A DNA stretch of 54,674 nucleotides from Candidatus Heimdallarchaeota archaeon B3_Heim. GTDB lineage: Archaea > Asgardarchaeota > Heimdallarchaeia > Hodarchaeales > Hodarchaeaceae. The translations under genes were made by a program, and so were the position numbers. The stretch is taken from positions 41,994 to 96,667 of the forward strand of contig NJBF01000007.1 in NCBI GenBank assembly GCA_003144275.1, in the 5' to 3' direction. Within the stretch, counting starts at the first letter, position 1; each line of letters begins with the position of its first letter. Under the pieces are notes generated by a model. It saw only the letters and a program-made list of their open reading frames with translations, did not search any database and had not been told where the DNA came from. Of this stretch, positions 27,370 through 36,215 are shown in pieces.

Positions 27370-28446
27370 TTAAAGAAGTGATAGATCATCTTCTAGATAT
27401 GGTATTTCAATAGGGAGAGGGATGTGGTGTTCATTCATGGCATGAAAATTAACCAAAGAATGTAAAATTTTGAGTTCTTTTTTGAGTGTTTGTTTTCGCA
27501 TTCTTGGAACCCAAATTTTCAATCCTGCTCTCAACGCGGTATGAATATATGGAATGGTCGCTCTTACAAGGATTTTAGACAACATAGGAGTATTATAATA
27601 CAAATAATCGTATACTGGATTCTTTATTTTCTTGGGAGAATCAGGATTTAAATGGCGATGAATATCATATTGGATATTGTAATCGAGGTTCACAAATAAG
27701 TAACGAAACCAATCTTCCCATATTTTATAGGTAGACCCCGTGCCTTTGAGCCTTATTTGATATTTTGAGGGTGATTTCTTCACTCTATGCAGATAATCTA
27801 GGATATCATCTTCAGTAGTTCCCTCCACATAAGTATAACATCGTCCAACCATATTAGGTTGATGATTATCTCCTCCTGCTATACCAGGTAATCCGAACTC
27901 ACGAGAAATTATTTGGGCAAGATAATTATGCCTTTTAGGTTGGAACCCATTAATAATTTCTATCATCCCTACACGCTTCAGCACAGATGCATTGATTGTG
28001 TAAGTTTGTGAATCATACCCTCCTGCAGGTGCACTTTGAGAAAGATCAAACGGATGGGCTAAAATATACAGGGCATTTGAATCATCAAGATACTCCAAGA
28101 ACTCAGGTAAGGGGCGAAAACGAATTTGCCAGGGAATATTACGTAACCCGTAAACCAGAATATGGGCCCACCCATGTCTATTTTTATCGTATTTCGTAAC
28201 TTCTTGGCCCACAATTGGAATTATATCGGTGTATTTAGACGCATAATGTAAAAATGCTTTGATTCCATTCATATTATTATGATCAGTAAGTGCTATCGCG
28301 TTGAGCTTCCTACGACGAGCGAGTTTGACCAACAATTTCGGTGATAAAGCAGAGTCTTGAAAAAAATGATTTCCCTTGAGTTTAGGTACTCGTAAAAGTG
28401 AGTAATAGGTATGAGAATGTAAATCAACACTCGTTAAATCACTCAC
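27370..28446 (-). CDS. PHP-domain metal-dependent phosphoesterase
   Basis: This 358-residue cytoplasmic protein has a PHP fold (metal-dependent phosphatase/nuclease superfamily). Motifs in order are VDLHSHTYYS (His10, His12), LTDHNNM, GQEVT, ILAHPFD and GGDNH, giving the usual His/Asp/Glu metal ligands. A helical tail follows after about residue 240 and is longer than in small PHP phosphatases. The GTG start at 28446 has AGGTGA 8 nt upstream. It lies upstream of priL on the same strand with a 194-nt gap. Substrate is not predictable. Confidence 0.88.
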   Translation of the reverse strand: MSDLTSVDLHSHTYYSLLRVPKLKGNHFFQDSALSPKLLVKLARRRKLNAIALTDHNNMNGIKAFLHYASKYTDIIPIVGQEVTKYDKNRHGWAHILVYGLRNIPWQIRFRPLPEFLEYLDDSNALYILAHPFDLSQSAPAGGYDSQTYTINASVLKRVGMIEIINGFQPKRHNYLAQIISREFGLPGIAGGDNHQPNMVGRCYTYVEGTTEDDILDYLHRVKKSPSKYQIRLKGTGSTYKIWEDWFRYLFVNLDYNIQYDIHRHLNPDSPKKIKNPVYDYLYYNTPMLSKILVRATIPYIHTALRAGLKIWVPRMRKQTLKKELKILHSLVNFHAMNEHHIPLPIEIPYLEDDLSLL

Positions 28447-28622
28447 TTATTTTTTCACCTAGGGGAGGATGATCAGCTTTTTTTTTCCTTTGCCCCTCAA
28501 TAATTTGCTCTTATTTTTTTCTTTATATCAAAGTAGCGATCTTTTGTTGATATTTAGATGATTTACTATCTATTGGTCTTTTATAAAAAATGTATGTAAA
28601 TTCCTAGAAATCTGATAATTTA

Positions 28623-29780
28623 TTAAATCAAAGTACTAGAATCCTCAATATCTTGAGAAGTTACACGAGTTTTTCCTAAAATGTAAACTAGTAATCCAAC
28701 CACTATTAAAAAATAAAATTTTACTAATTGGACAAGAATAGCACCTGAAAGTGCCATATCAGTACTGATACTCAAACCATATTCAATGAAAACTGATAAT
28801 GAAATCTCTTTCAGTCCAGCCATTCCTGGAATTCCAACAGGGATTAGGTCAACAGTACCTCCCAGAAAATTTACAGCAGCGACCTGGTCAAGAGAGATCG
28901 CAATATTGACAGAATGTAATATTAATAGAATTGACAACCAATGTGCTACCTGTGCAAAAAAGGCTAAAATCAGTGCAACAGATGAAATTAATTTATTTTT
29001 GGCTAAATACGAGAATTGGATACTAAAATCATCAACTAATTTATCTGAAGATAGTTTTTCAGAGTTAATACGAGTACTAACTAATGGTAAGGAGCTGAAT
29101 CCTTGTAAAAAGGTATTCAGTATACTTTTCGCCTTATTCGGGCTAAGAGCTATCAATATAAATAGACCCACGATTAAAACAGTTATTATTGAGATAAGTA
29201 ATACGAAAATTAGATTAAATCCGTTTGGTAAGGGAGGATAGCCTAATTCGACTAATATAGCACTTAGATACTCAAACATTGATACAGCAATAAACGTGGA
29301 TATCGGAATAAAAGCTAGTAGCCCACAGAGCTTATGAGCAACTACGCTAGATAATACTTCACCACTTGTGGCATTTCTCCTTTCCTCTTCGTTAAAAAAT
29401 TCTTGTGTACCCATAACAACTTTCATAATAGCTTCGACGGCTCCAGCACTTGGGATAAGCAAGCCATAGGAGAACGAGGATAATTGAATCCGATAGGTTG
29501 TTTTTGTTGAAGGATAAATTCTAGATATTCCCAATAAAATTTTCCAGGCAAATGTATCAAGTAATACTGCAATAAACGTAAATCCTGCTCCGATCGTCAG
29601 TATAATTACATTTGCTCCAAGAAATGTATCAATCATTGAAAAAATACTAATATCTTCAAGAATAAAGTATAATAATAAAACAAAAGCTGCAAATCCAAGC
29701 AAAATGATAGTTTTCTTGTCAAATGCTTCTTTCAAAGAAAGATTCTTTTGACTCAACTCTGGCTCAGATTGATTTTCCAT
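28623..29780 (-). CDS. Flippase-like / LPG-synthase transmembrane-type membrane protein (UPF0104-like)
   Basis: This 385-residue membrane protein has about 8 transmembrane helices. The conserved pair of motifs is present: a first region with SFSYGLLIPSAGAVEAIMK and a second near the C-terminus, AVNFLGGTVDLIPVGIPGMAGLKE, typical of the flippase-like (lysylphosphatidylglycerol synthase TM) family. Members act in lipid or polyisoprenoid-linked sugar transfer across membranes. The ATG has AAGGT 7 nt upstream. It is divergent from the truncated glycosyltransferase remnant and may be linked to lipid or glycan metabolism. Confidence 0.8.
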   Translation of the reverse strand: MENQSEPELSQKNLSLKEAFDKKTIILLGFAAFVLLLYFILEDISIFSMIDTFLGANVIILTIGAGFTFIAVLLDTFAWKILLGISRIYPSTKTTYRIQLSSFSYGLLIPSAGAVEAIMKVVMGTQEFFNEEERRNATSGEVLSSVVAHKLCGLLAFIPISTFIAVSMFEYLSAILVELGYPPLPNGFNLIFVLLISIITVLIVGLFILIALSPNKAKSILNTFLQGFSSLPLVSTRINSEKLSSDKLVDDFSIQFSYLAKNKLISSVALILAFFAQVAHWLSILLILHSVNIAISLDQVAAVNFLGGTVDLIPVGIPGMAGLKEISLSVFIEYGLSISTDMALSGAILVQLVKFYFLIVVGLLVYILGKTRVTSQDIEDSSTLI

Positions 29781-29875
29781 AAATTAGACCTTCTTTTAAG
29801 GAATCGGATGGGAGCTTCATAAATTCTTTTCAGAATGAATTCTTTACCCTACATCTAAGTATTGGATGCTTTTCC

Positions 29876-30121
29876 GTGAATATTTCTGAATTAGTTTTCA
29901 CATCTTTGGGGCCATTTCTTTATAATTTGTTATTTCTTGTCCTCTGGATTGATTATCATTATAAGGGAGCGCAAATCCAAACAAGAAAATATTTTGAAAA
30001 GTATTTACGTGAAGAATTATTGTTTTATTTAATGACTGGATTATTAATCCTTTTGTTTCTCTTCCTTTTATTTGGCTACGCATTTGCTAATACCAAAATA
30101 CAAGGATCAGGAATCGTATGA
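29876..30121 (+). pseudogene. Truncated N-terminal copy of the GT87-like membrane protein
   Basis: The 81 codons from GTG 29876 match the N-terminus of the full-length gene at 31769-32899: ISELVFTSLGPFLYNL against FSELLFTNLGPLIYNL, with the next helix also similar. Similarity stops near FGYAFANT, just before the 3' end of the convergent LAGLIDADG gene, which overlaps it by 15 nt. Only two hydrophobic helices remain, so this is probably a relic of a duplication. At DNA level the copies differ strongly, so the event is not recent. Confidence 0.7.
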
Positions 30122-31336
30122 TGAATTAAACGAATTTTTACCATAATTTTTCTGTAACTTCAATGTCAACTTTGCAGGATCAGAAGAAGAGGGGAGTTTC
30201 CATGAATAAGGATGATTATTCTCAACTTGAACGATAAACCCTTTATCTCGCAGATAGAATAATCTATGTAATAAATATTCAGAGTACACTCCTTTAATAA
30301 AGTGTTTTAATTTTGGATGCTTTTGAAGTTCTGGAGTAGTATAAACTTGATGGTCTCCAAGGACCTCAAGAATATGGGGGTAAAATTCTCGTGCACGGCG
30401 CAGAGCAGATCCTTTAGTTATATTGTAAGATTTCACAAGTGAATCAAGAGCATTTTTCTTGTGCCATAATCCTAACAATGGATCTTTAAAAGAAATTCTA
30501 TTAAGATCATTATAATATTGAATAACGCCTCCTTGATATAAACGAAATATGTAGGCTCTACCATTATTATGAGGGATTGGTGGATAAGGAGTGTGATCAT
30601 ACCCTAGTTGATCACACAGTTGCATTACTCTTGTTAAAATTAATTCATTCTTTTGGGCAAAGAGTATTTGGTTACTAACATTGCCATCATCCAGAAGAAA
30701 GGCAGTAAGAAATTGTATTTTCCAATTAAAATACTTTGAAGGTAAATCAATGACAAATTGCACGAATTTTGGAGTTTTCAGATCATGTGCAACAAGATCT
30801 GGGATAGCCATCATAATAACATATGTTAATCCTTTTGGATAATGAACTCTCTCACTATTACCGTCTGGTGAACGGCTTAATTTCCCTAATAGTGATCGCA
30901 TGTTTTCTTGGTTCATACGTTTTTGAGTCCAGACCAAGGAGGGGAATGATTGCCGTTTATCAATAGTTCCATCGCCAATAATATGACAAATCACACGCCA
31001 AGCATAAATGTTCATATGAAATGGAAACGAAATTTTTTCTAATTTACCTTGAGGAGAATATCGTACAGCTTGAACTGATTTTTGTATTGTCTTGAAATCT
31101 AAGTTAAGTTCTTGACAAAGCCTATATAGATTAGGTACTATAATGGTCTTATTAGGGGAGTCACGAATACCCAATAAGACTTTATAAGAAATCTTCAGAT
31201 TAGTAGATAACTTTGAAATGGTAGATCTTTTTAAAAAGGTGGACAAATAGAGCCATAAATTATAATTCAAGAGAACATAAAACTTGGTTAAATCTTTTAA
31301 TTGTACTGTATTGAAAGGGTCATTGTTAAACTCCAT
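30107..31336 (-). CDS. Free-standing LAGLIDADG-type endonuclease-like protein with N-terminal HTH-like region
   Basis: This 409-residue protein has two LAGLIDADG-like motifs: AWRVICHIIGDGTID (about 112-126, Asp122) and IQFLTAFLLDDGNV (about 207-220, Asp216/Asp217). The acidic residues that bind metal in homing endonucleases are kept, in slightly variant form. An N-terminal helical region (about 30-90) resembles a helix-turn-helix, as in LAGLIDADG-derived regulators, so it could bind DNA without cutting it. It sits between a truncated and a complete copy of a membrane-protein gene, which suggests mobility. No intron or intein is visible around it. The ATG has no clear ribosome site. Confidence 0.65.
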   Translation of the reverse strand: MEFNNDPFNTVQLKDLTKFYVLLNYNLWLYLSTFLKRSTISKLSTNLKISYKVLLGIRDSPNKTIIVPNLYRLCQELNLDFKTIQKSVQAVRYSPQGKLEKISFPFHMNIYAWRVICHIIGDGTIDKRQSFPSLVWTQKRMNQENMRSLLGKLSRSPDGNSERVHYPKGLTYVIMMAIPDLVAHDLKTPKFVQFVIDLPSKYFNWKIQFLTAFLLDDGNVSNQILFAQKNELILTRVMQLCDQLGYDHTPYPPIPHNNGRAYIFRLYQGGVIQYYNDLNRISFKDPLLGLWHKKNALDSLVKSYNITKGSALRRAREFYPHILEVLGDHQVYTTPELQKHPKLKHFIKGVYSEYLLHRLFYLRDKGFIVQVENNHPYSWKLPSSSDPAKLTLKLQKNYGKNSFNSSYDS

Positions 31337-31525
31337 CTTGCTAAATCCAAGTCCAAGTAGAATTTAAGAACATAAATTCTCTTTAATAATGTAACATTAA
31401 GCCACTGTTTTAAATACTTTACTAAGCTATTAACGCTTAATTACTATGCATATACCCTGTTGTTAATAATGCATTCTGATGGAATTACTGTACACAAAAA
31501 GCATAAGAATTGTTGAATTTATGCA

Positions 31526-31693
31526 ATGAAAGATGATGAAATGCCAAAATTACAAGAAAGAAAAACAAAGACTGGAACTACTTTTGTTATTACAGTTCCA
31601 AAAGAATATGTTGAAAAAATGGGTTGGAAGAAAGGAGATACCATTTTCTTCTCAATTCTGAGTGAAATGAGCTTAAAAGTTGAAAAAGGATGA
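31526..31693 (+). CDS. AbrB/SpoVT-type DNA-binding small protein
   Basis: This is a 55-residue ORF. The core TFVITVPKEYVEKMGWKKGD is the typical swapped-hairpin motif of AbrB/SpoVT transcription factors (VTIPKE...lgl..GD), followed by a short strand. Such proteins dimerise and bind DNA, either as antitoxins or as global regulators. No toxin gene is next to it. It lies on the plus strand just before the glycosyltransferase gene and may regulate it. No ribosome site is seen, and the mRNA could be leaderless. An ATG at 31541 is also in frame. Confidence 0.75.
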   Translation: MKDDEMPKLQERKTKTGTTFVITVPKEYVEKMGWKKGDTIFFSILSEMSLKVEKG

Positions 31694-31741
31694 CAATCAC
31701 CAATTATTCTTTTTTCAAGCATCTTTAGATTTAAGAAAAAC

Positions 31742-31750
31742 CTTATAAAA
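31742..31750 (+). promoter_or_regulatory. TATA box for the GT87-like gene
   Basis: The sequence CTTATAAAA is centred about 23 nt before the ATG at 31769. That distance fits a leaderless archaeal transcript beginning at the start codon. It also supports the ATG at 31769 rather than the one at 31760. Confidence 0.45.
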
Positions 31751-31768
31751 CAATGATAGATGATTAAA

Positions 31769-32899
31769 ATGGCTTTTTCTGAATTATTATTTACTAATTT
31801 AGGCCCACTTATATACAATCTTATTTTTCTATCGTTATGGATCCTATGGATACAGTATCATGGAGAAGAAGAGAATGGCAGAATTCGTTCCATTTTCAGA
31901 AGTTATATAATGAATGAAAAGCTCTATTTTCTTATAACTGGATTGATAATCATCATTATCCTATATCTATTGTTCTCCTATGCAAATACGCACACAGACG
32001 TTGATGATGCCATAACTTCTGGAGTAGAAGCGTTTTTAGCTGGTCATAATCCCTACCAAGAGGACGTAGTAATTCATCATTTACCTTCAGGTATTACTTA
32101 CGGTCGATATCATTATTTTCCGCCTGATTTACTCACCTATAGCGGTTTTTACATAATTAGTGGAGGAATTTTTGCTTTTCTAGGGACATATTGGTTCGTC
32201 CCCCTCCATCTCCTAATGTTGATCCCTGGTTACTGGTTCTTGACAAGGATTGTTGATTGGCCACATCATAAACTAATCCCTTTCTATATTTTACTGGTTA
32301 CTCCATTCCTTTTTACGAATTCAATGTTGATGTGGTTTTTTTTCATCATTGGTTATTACTACTACGAAATAAGAAATAATCAAGATCTAGGAATGATTTT
32401 TTATGTCTTCGCAGCATCAGTGAAGTATTTAGTGGGATTTATTATTGTCTTTTATTTCTTTCAATCAATCCAAACAATTGTGAGGGAGAAAAATAGAATT
32501 CAGCTTCGTTCTTTTATTATTAAAGAGATGAGACCTTACTTAATAGGGGGTTTGGCATTGGCAGTCATTTCTCTTCCATTTAATCTTATAGACGTAATTG
32601 TTTCTGTATTTCTTTATCAAGGAGATTTAGCTGCAAGGGGTGAAGTGGCTCAATTGGTTGGTCCTCTTCTCATCGAAATTTTAAAAATACTACGCCTTGA
32701 AAGTCTTTACATCCTGAGCGTTATTTTTATCATTATTCTATCCTTATTCCTGCTTAGAAGTCATACTACTTATGAAAAAATTATTCATATTTCCTTTATG
32801 TCAATGTTTATACTCCCTTTCTATGGAACAGAGTTATTTATTACTCTCCCTTTCTATTGGTGGTTTAAAGAGGGATTACGTTCATATTCCAAAGAATAA
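31769..32899 (+). CDS. GT87/DUF2029-like GT-C membrane glycosyltransferase
   Basis: This 376-residue integral membrane protein has about 9-10 hydrophobic helices. A loop after the second helix holds DVDDAITSGVEAFLAGHNPY and then YHYFPPDLLTYSGF. Together these match the Asp-containing, GxNPY and YxYxPxx pattern of GT-C/GT87 mannosyltransferase-like proteins, which use polyprenol-linked sugars. The start at 31769 is chosen because the truncated paralogue at 29876 aligns from there (MAFSELLF against MNISELVF). An earlier ATG at 31760 is in frame. A hairpin terminator follows the stop. The acceptor is unknown. Confidence 0.68.
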   Translation: MAFSELLFTNLGPLIYNLIFLSLWILWIQYHGEEENGRIRSIFRSYIMNEKLYFLITGLIIIIILYLLFSYANTHTDVDDAITSGVEAFLAGHNPYQEDVVIHHLPSGITYGRYHYFPPDLLTYSGFYIISGGIFAFLGTYWFVPLHLLMLIPGYWFLTRIVDWPHHKLIPFYILLVTPFLFTNSMLMWFFFIIGYYYYEIRNNQDLGMIFYVFAASVKYLVGFIIVFYFFQSIQTIVREKNRIQLRSFIIKEMRPYLIGGLALAVISLPFNLIDVIVSVFLYQGDLAARGEVAQLVGPLLIEILKILRLESLYILSVIFIIILSLFLLRSHTTYEKIIHISFMSMFILPFYGTELFITLPFYWWFKEGLRSYSKE

Positions 32900-32912
32900 A
32901 ATAGAATAAGAT

Positions 32913-32932
32913 AGGAAAAATTACTTTTTCCT
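32913..32932. terminator. Hairpin between convergent genes
   Basis: A perfect 8-bp inverted repeat, AGGAAAAA and TTTTTCCT with a 4-nt loop, lies between the stop of the GT87-like gene and the stop of the convergent small Cys protein. The symmetric A/T arms give a T-rich tail on both strands, so it could end transcripts from either side. Confidence 0.5.
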
Positions 32933-32964
32933 CCTCTCCCAAGTTAGATACTTTTCTATTCATT

Positions 32965-33207
32965 TTATCGTGGTTTGTCTGCTATCGTTGTAATCAATGA
33001 GATACTTCGAACAGAAAACCGTTCATCGACGTATAAAATCCGAACGTGCTTTTTTTCTGGATGATCAAGCCCATGAACATCTACAACTTGGCATACACCA
33101 GAAATAGAAGATTTGTAATCATTTTTATTCATTTTCAATGGAATGGCTGTCTTACAAATTGTGCATGGTTCACAATTTAGGGTAACTATATCGCCTTTGG
33201 TAGTCAT
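32965..33207 (-). CDS. Small hypothetical protein with one CxxC
   Basis: This is an 80-residue protein. NCEPCTICKTAIPLK holds the CxxC and a nearby Cys; a further Cys is at GVCQVV. This could be a partial zinc ribbon or a redox site, but four clear ligands are not arranged in the usual way. The second half (HVRILYVDERFSVRSISLI) is beta-rich. It is convergent with the GT87-like gene and has a GAGG-type ribosome site about 11 nt upstream of its ATG. Function unknown. Confidence 0.55.
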   Translation of the reverse strand: MTTKGDIVTLNCEPCTICKTAIPLKMNKNDYKSSISGVCQVVDVHGLDHPEKKHVRILYVDERFSVRSISLITTIADKPR

Positions 33208-33645
33208 CGTCTGATTCGCCTCGAAGCTCTTGTGAAAGAAATAACCTCAAAGCCCTCTCTTAAACCTTTGTAAATTTAAATTATCATTCATACCTTATAC
33301 GTTTACGGACGGAGAGGTATACAAATTTGACGCTTCTGTAACACCCATTCTACTAAGCCTAAAAGTGAATTATTTTTCGTAAAGTTTCATATTCTCTATT
33401 GTATATGATAGACACTTAACGGTTTTTATCACTTGATTATATCAGTAAATAAGAATCTTTCACTGATATGTTCAGCTACGCATTAATATATCAAGGAATA
33501 CAAATTTTTACTGTGTTTTACGGATATTTATTACCTCTCCAGACAATAAATGCCGCTTTAAGGAAAGAGGGCTCTTTACTTTAGAAAGTTTTAAATGGGG
33601 GGAGAGTTTTTATTTTTCTATACTAGAGAATGAGGGCTTTATAGT
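33208..33645. promoter_or_regulatory. 438-nt divergent intergenic region with an inverted repeat
   Basis: This gap separates two divergent genes. It contains a perfect inverted repeat, ATATCAGT (33439-33446) and ACTGATAT (33462-33469), separated by 15 nt, so the half-sites are two helical turns apart. That arrangement fits a dimeric regulator, but the arms are short and AT-rich. I see no RNA gene or conserved ORF here. Confidence 0.35.
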
Positions 33646-33957
33646 ATGAGTTCAGAAGAACATGTTGTAGATACTCCTTGGGGAAAACTCGTAACTGCTA
33701 AGGGCCTAGAGATTCTGATGTCTAGCTTCTCCAATGACATCAATCGATTATACAGTGCCATTACGAAATTAGATGAAAGGTTAAATAAACTCGAAATGTC
33801 TATTTCGTCATCCCAAGGAGAAAGTATAGATCCATTAATTGGTTCTAGTTTATCATCATTAGAACAGAAGATTGAAGAGCTGAAAGAAGAGCAATCTCGT
33901 TTTGCACTTCATATGAAACAAACCTTGGAGCTATTCTATTCAAAGTTAGAAGAATAA
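33646..33957 (+). CDS. Small coiled-coil protein
   Basis: This 103-residue protein has heptad-like repeats at about residues 30-100 (INRLYSAITKLDERLNKLE, SLSSLEQKIEELKEEQS). The first 25 residues include WGKLVTAKGLEIL. It is soluble, without signal peptide. It probably self-associates. The next gene, a helicase, is convergent 11 nt away. No specific function can be given. Confidence 0.6.
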   Translation: MSSEEHVVDTPWGKLVTAKGLEILMSSFSNDINRLYSAITKLDERLNKLEMSISSSQGESIDPLIGSSLSSLEQKIEELKEEQSRFALHMKQTLELFYSKLEE

Positions 33958-33968
33958 GAGAATTCCTG

Positions 33969-35534
33969 CTAAGATTTTTTCTTTGAACTTTTCCTGAAAA
34001 AGCCATCTAATGTCGTATGCTGTTGTTTTTTCTGTGTATTATTAAGTAACTCAGGTAATTCTTCTTTGAGAAATTGTTTCATCCGTTTGTCTTTTTGTTT
34101 AATTGCCCAGTACATCCCTTCATCTCTCGTACCCTTTGTTACAAGGTGAACAACGCGTGATTTTCGTTTTCTTCCTCTCCCACGGCGTTGGATAGCCCTA
34201 ACAACTGATGGCACAGAATCATAAAAAATGACTAAATCACAGTTACCTACATCTAATCCTTCTTCACCCACAGAGGTACTGAGCAAAACCTTTATTTCTC
34301 CCTTTTTGAACTGATCAATTACTTTCAACTGATCTTTTTGAGATAATCCCTTATCCGTCTTTGAACTTGAATGTCCTATAAACACTCCAGTATTAATTTG
34401 AGAATTTGTTAGTTCTTCATGAAGAAAATGCACTGTATCTCGAAAATTACTAAATATAATGATTCGGGACTCATTTTTTGAATCGTCTCTTAATTCCGCT
34501 CTCAAATCCGAGATCATGAATCCTAGCTTGGGGTGAATAAGAGGCTTATCACCGAGTGAGGTCTCCAGCTCGTGAATGATTGGATCCTCAAGGAAAAGCC
34601 GTAAAGCTTTGGAGCTTTTCTTTTGTCGCCATTTTTTGATTGTGTTCGCAACTTGAGGAAGCCCTTGGCTTTCTACTAATTCTTTTAGGTGTTGTACTCT
34701 AATGAGGTTTGAGCTCGAGATCAATAAGTCACCATAGGATGAATCTTGTTTAGTCTGGAATACTATCTGTTGGTGGATAGCCAACGCTTCACGTTTCCCA
34801 AGATATTTGGATTTTTTTATACTTGAGAGGCGTTCTTTAAGTGTTGCGAGAAGTTCATCTTGTAGCTCCTGTAATTTCGTCAATAAGGATCTATACTGGT
34901 CAGGCAAGTCAATCCAAATAACTTCGGGAGTGTGTACTGAAATGAAGTCTTGGACATCGAAATCAGCGGGATTTGTAACTGAAATTTTCCCAATCCTTAG
35001 ATTCTCACAAACCTCAAGAATTTTTTCTGGATTATTGCCTGGGGTTGCCGTAAATCCTATTATTTGACATTTTGCTTCTTTTGCAATGCTGACGTAAGCA
35101 TAATCACCTGTAGCTCTATGAACTTCGTCAATACATAATAATTGAACATTCTTGATTTCTAATCTTCCATAAAGCAAATCATTTTCAATAGTCTGTGGTG
35201 TACCAATAATAATTTTCGCGTTAGGATATTCTTGTCCCCGTTTAGCGGGTGGAATTTCACCAGAGACTTCTAAAATTAAATCTGTACTCAAATTTCCGAT
35301 GGAATCTGAAAACATGTTTTTAATTTGATGAACAAGTGGACGAGTAGGAGTGAGTATTAGTACTTGACGACCAGGAACCTTATTGAGACTGTAAGCACTG
35401 AGATAAGCCATAATAATCGTTTTTCCAAGGCCTGTCGGAAGAACAACCATCGTGTTCTTTGGATTAGTTACACACTCGGAAAAAATGACCTGTTGATAGA
35501 TCCTAGGTTCTGTATTAGGTAGAACTAATTTCAT
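33969..35534 (-). CDS. Hef/Mph1-type SF2 DEVH helicase without nuclease domain
   Basis: This 521-residue DNA repair/replication helicase has motif I PTGLGKT (33-39), motif II DEVH (136-139), motif III FTATPG (161-166), the VGEEGLDVGNCDLVIFYD region and motif VI QRRGRGRK. The order and the long helical insert between the two RecA domains match the archaeal Hef and eukaryotic FANCM/Mph1 group. In many archaeal Hef proteins an XPF-type nuclease follows; here the protein ends after HTTLDGFFRKSS, and HTTLDGFF resembles a PCNA-binding (PIP) box with His in place of the first Gln. PCNA-dependent fork repair is a plausible role. Confidence 0.88.
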   Translation of the reverse strand: MKLVLPNTEPRIYQQVIFSECVTNPKNTMVVLPTGLGKTIIMAYLSAYSLNKVPGRQVLILTPTRPLVHQIKNMFSDSIGNLSTDLILEVSGEIPPAKRGQEYPNAKIIIGTPQTIENDLLYGRLEIKNVQLLCIDEVHRATGDYAYVSIAKEAKCQIIGFTATPGNNPEKILEVCENLRIGKISVTNPADFDVQDFISVHTPEVIWIDLPDQYRSLLTKLQELQDELLATLKERLSSIKKSKYLGKREALAIHQQIVFQTKQDSSYGDLLISSSNLIRVQHLKELVESQGLPQVANTIKKWRQKKSSKALRLFLEDPIIHELETSLGDKPLIHPKLGFMISDLRAELRDDSKNESRIIIFSNFRDTVHFLHEELTNSQINTGVFIGHSSSKTDKGLSQKDQLKVIDQFKKGEIKVLLSTSVGEEGLDVGNCDLVIFYDSVPSVVRAIQRRGRGRKRKSRVVHLVTKGTRDEGMYWAIKQKDKRMKQFLKEELPELLNNTQKKQQHTTLDGFFRKSSKKKS

Positions 35535-35627
35535 AAGTTAAGCTCCACACTTTGCTTGCATTTATTACACCTATCTAAGATTTCTCCATAAGAATATAGT
35601 TCATTAAGAGAGTTGAGATAACCTAAT

Positions 35628-36080
35628 TTGGCCTTGAATGGAGTCTCTTTAACTGTGTTATCTCAGAAAAAAGTAGTCCTGTTCGTGTGTACACACAATT
35701 CCGCTCGTTCTCAGCTATCAGAAGCAATTCTTGAACAAAAATTTGGAGATCACTTTCAAACATTCAGCGCAGGGACAAAACCCACGACAATTAATCCTTA
35801 CGTAAAACAAGTTTTAACGGAAATGGGAATAAATACCTCCAACCTTAAAGCGAAGCATGTTAACGAATTTTTAGGTCAAGAAATAGACATAATTGTAACA
35901 GTTTGTGATTCAGCTAAAGAATCTTGCCCTTATTTCCTTGGTGCAAAACGTTATGAGCATAAAAGCTTCAAAGATCCTAGTAATTTTACAGGAACGAATG
36001 ATGAAAGGCTTAAAGCAGTGAAACGACTTAGAGACGAGATTTCTGAATGGATCGAAGAGGTATTCACTCCCAAGTCTTGA
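35628..36080 (+). CDS. arsC: Arsenate reductase, LMW-phosphatase (ArsC, thioredoxin-coupled) type
   Basis: This is a small cytoplasmic protein of the low-molecular-weight phosphatase fold that reduces arsenate to arsenite. The P-loop VCTHNSARS carries the catalytic Cys21 and Arg27 (numbered from the TTG at 35628). Cys93 and Cys100 in TVCDSAKESCPY are spaced 7 residues apart, as in thioredoxin-coupled ArsC. The Asp of FKDPS is the expected general acid. The Cys triad separates it from plain phosphatases. The start is uncertain: GTG at 35655 with GGAG upstream gives a more usual N-terminus. No arsenic transporter or regulator is next to it. Confidence 0.82.
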   Translation: MALNGVSLTVLSQKKVVLFVCTHNSARSQLSEAILEQKFGDHFQTFSAGTKPTTINPYVKQVLTEMGINTSNLKAKHVNEFLGQEIDIIVTVCDSAKESCPYFLGAKRYEHKSFKDPSNFTGTNDERLKAVKRLRDEISEWIEEVFTPKS

Positions 36081-36215
36081 ATGCCTTGAATTGAGTAAAT
36101 TCAGCTTTTCTATTTGAAATAATTGACATAATTTTTTAAATAGAAGATATCTTAGGGTTGCATAATTTATTAGAGACTTGAAAATATTATTCTCTTATAC
36201 AAGAGGTGAATACGA

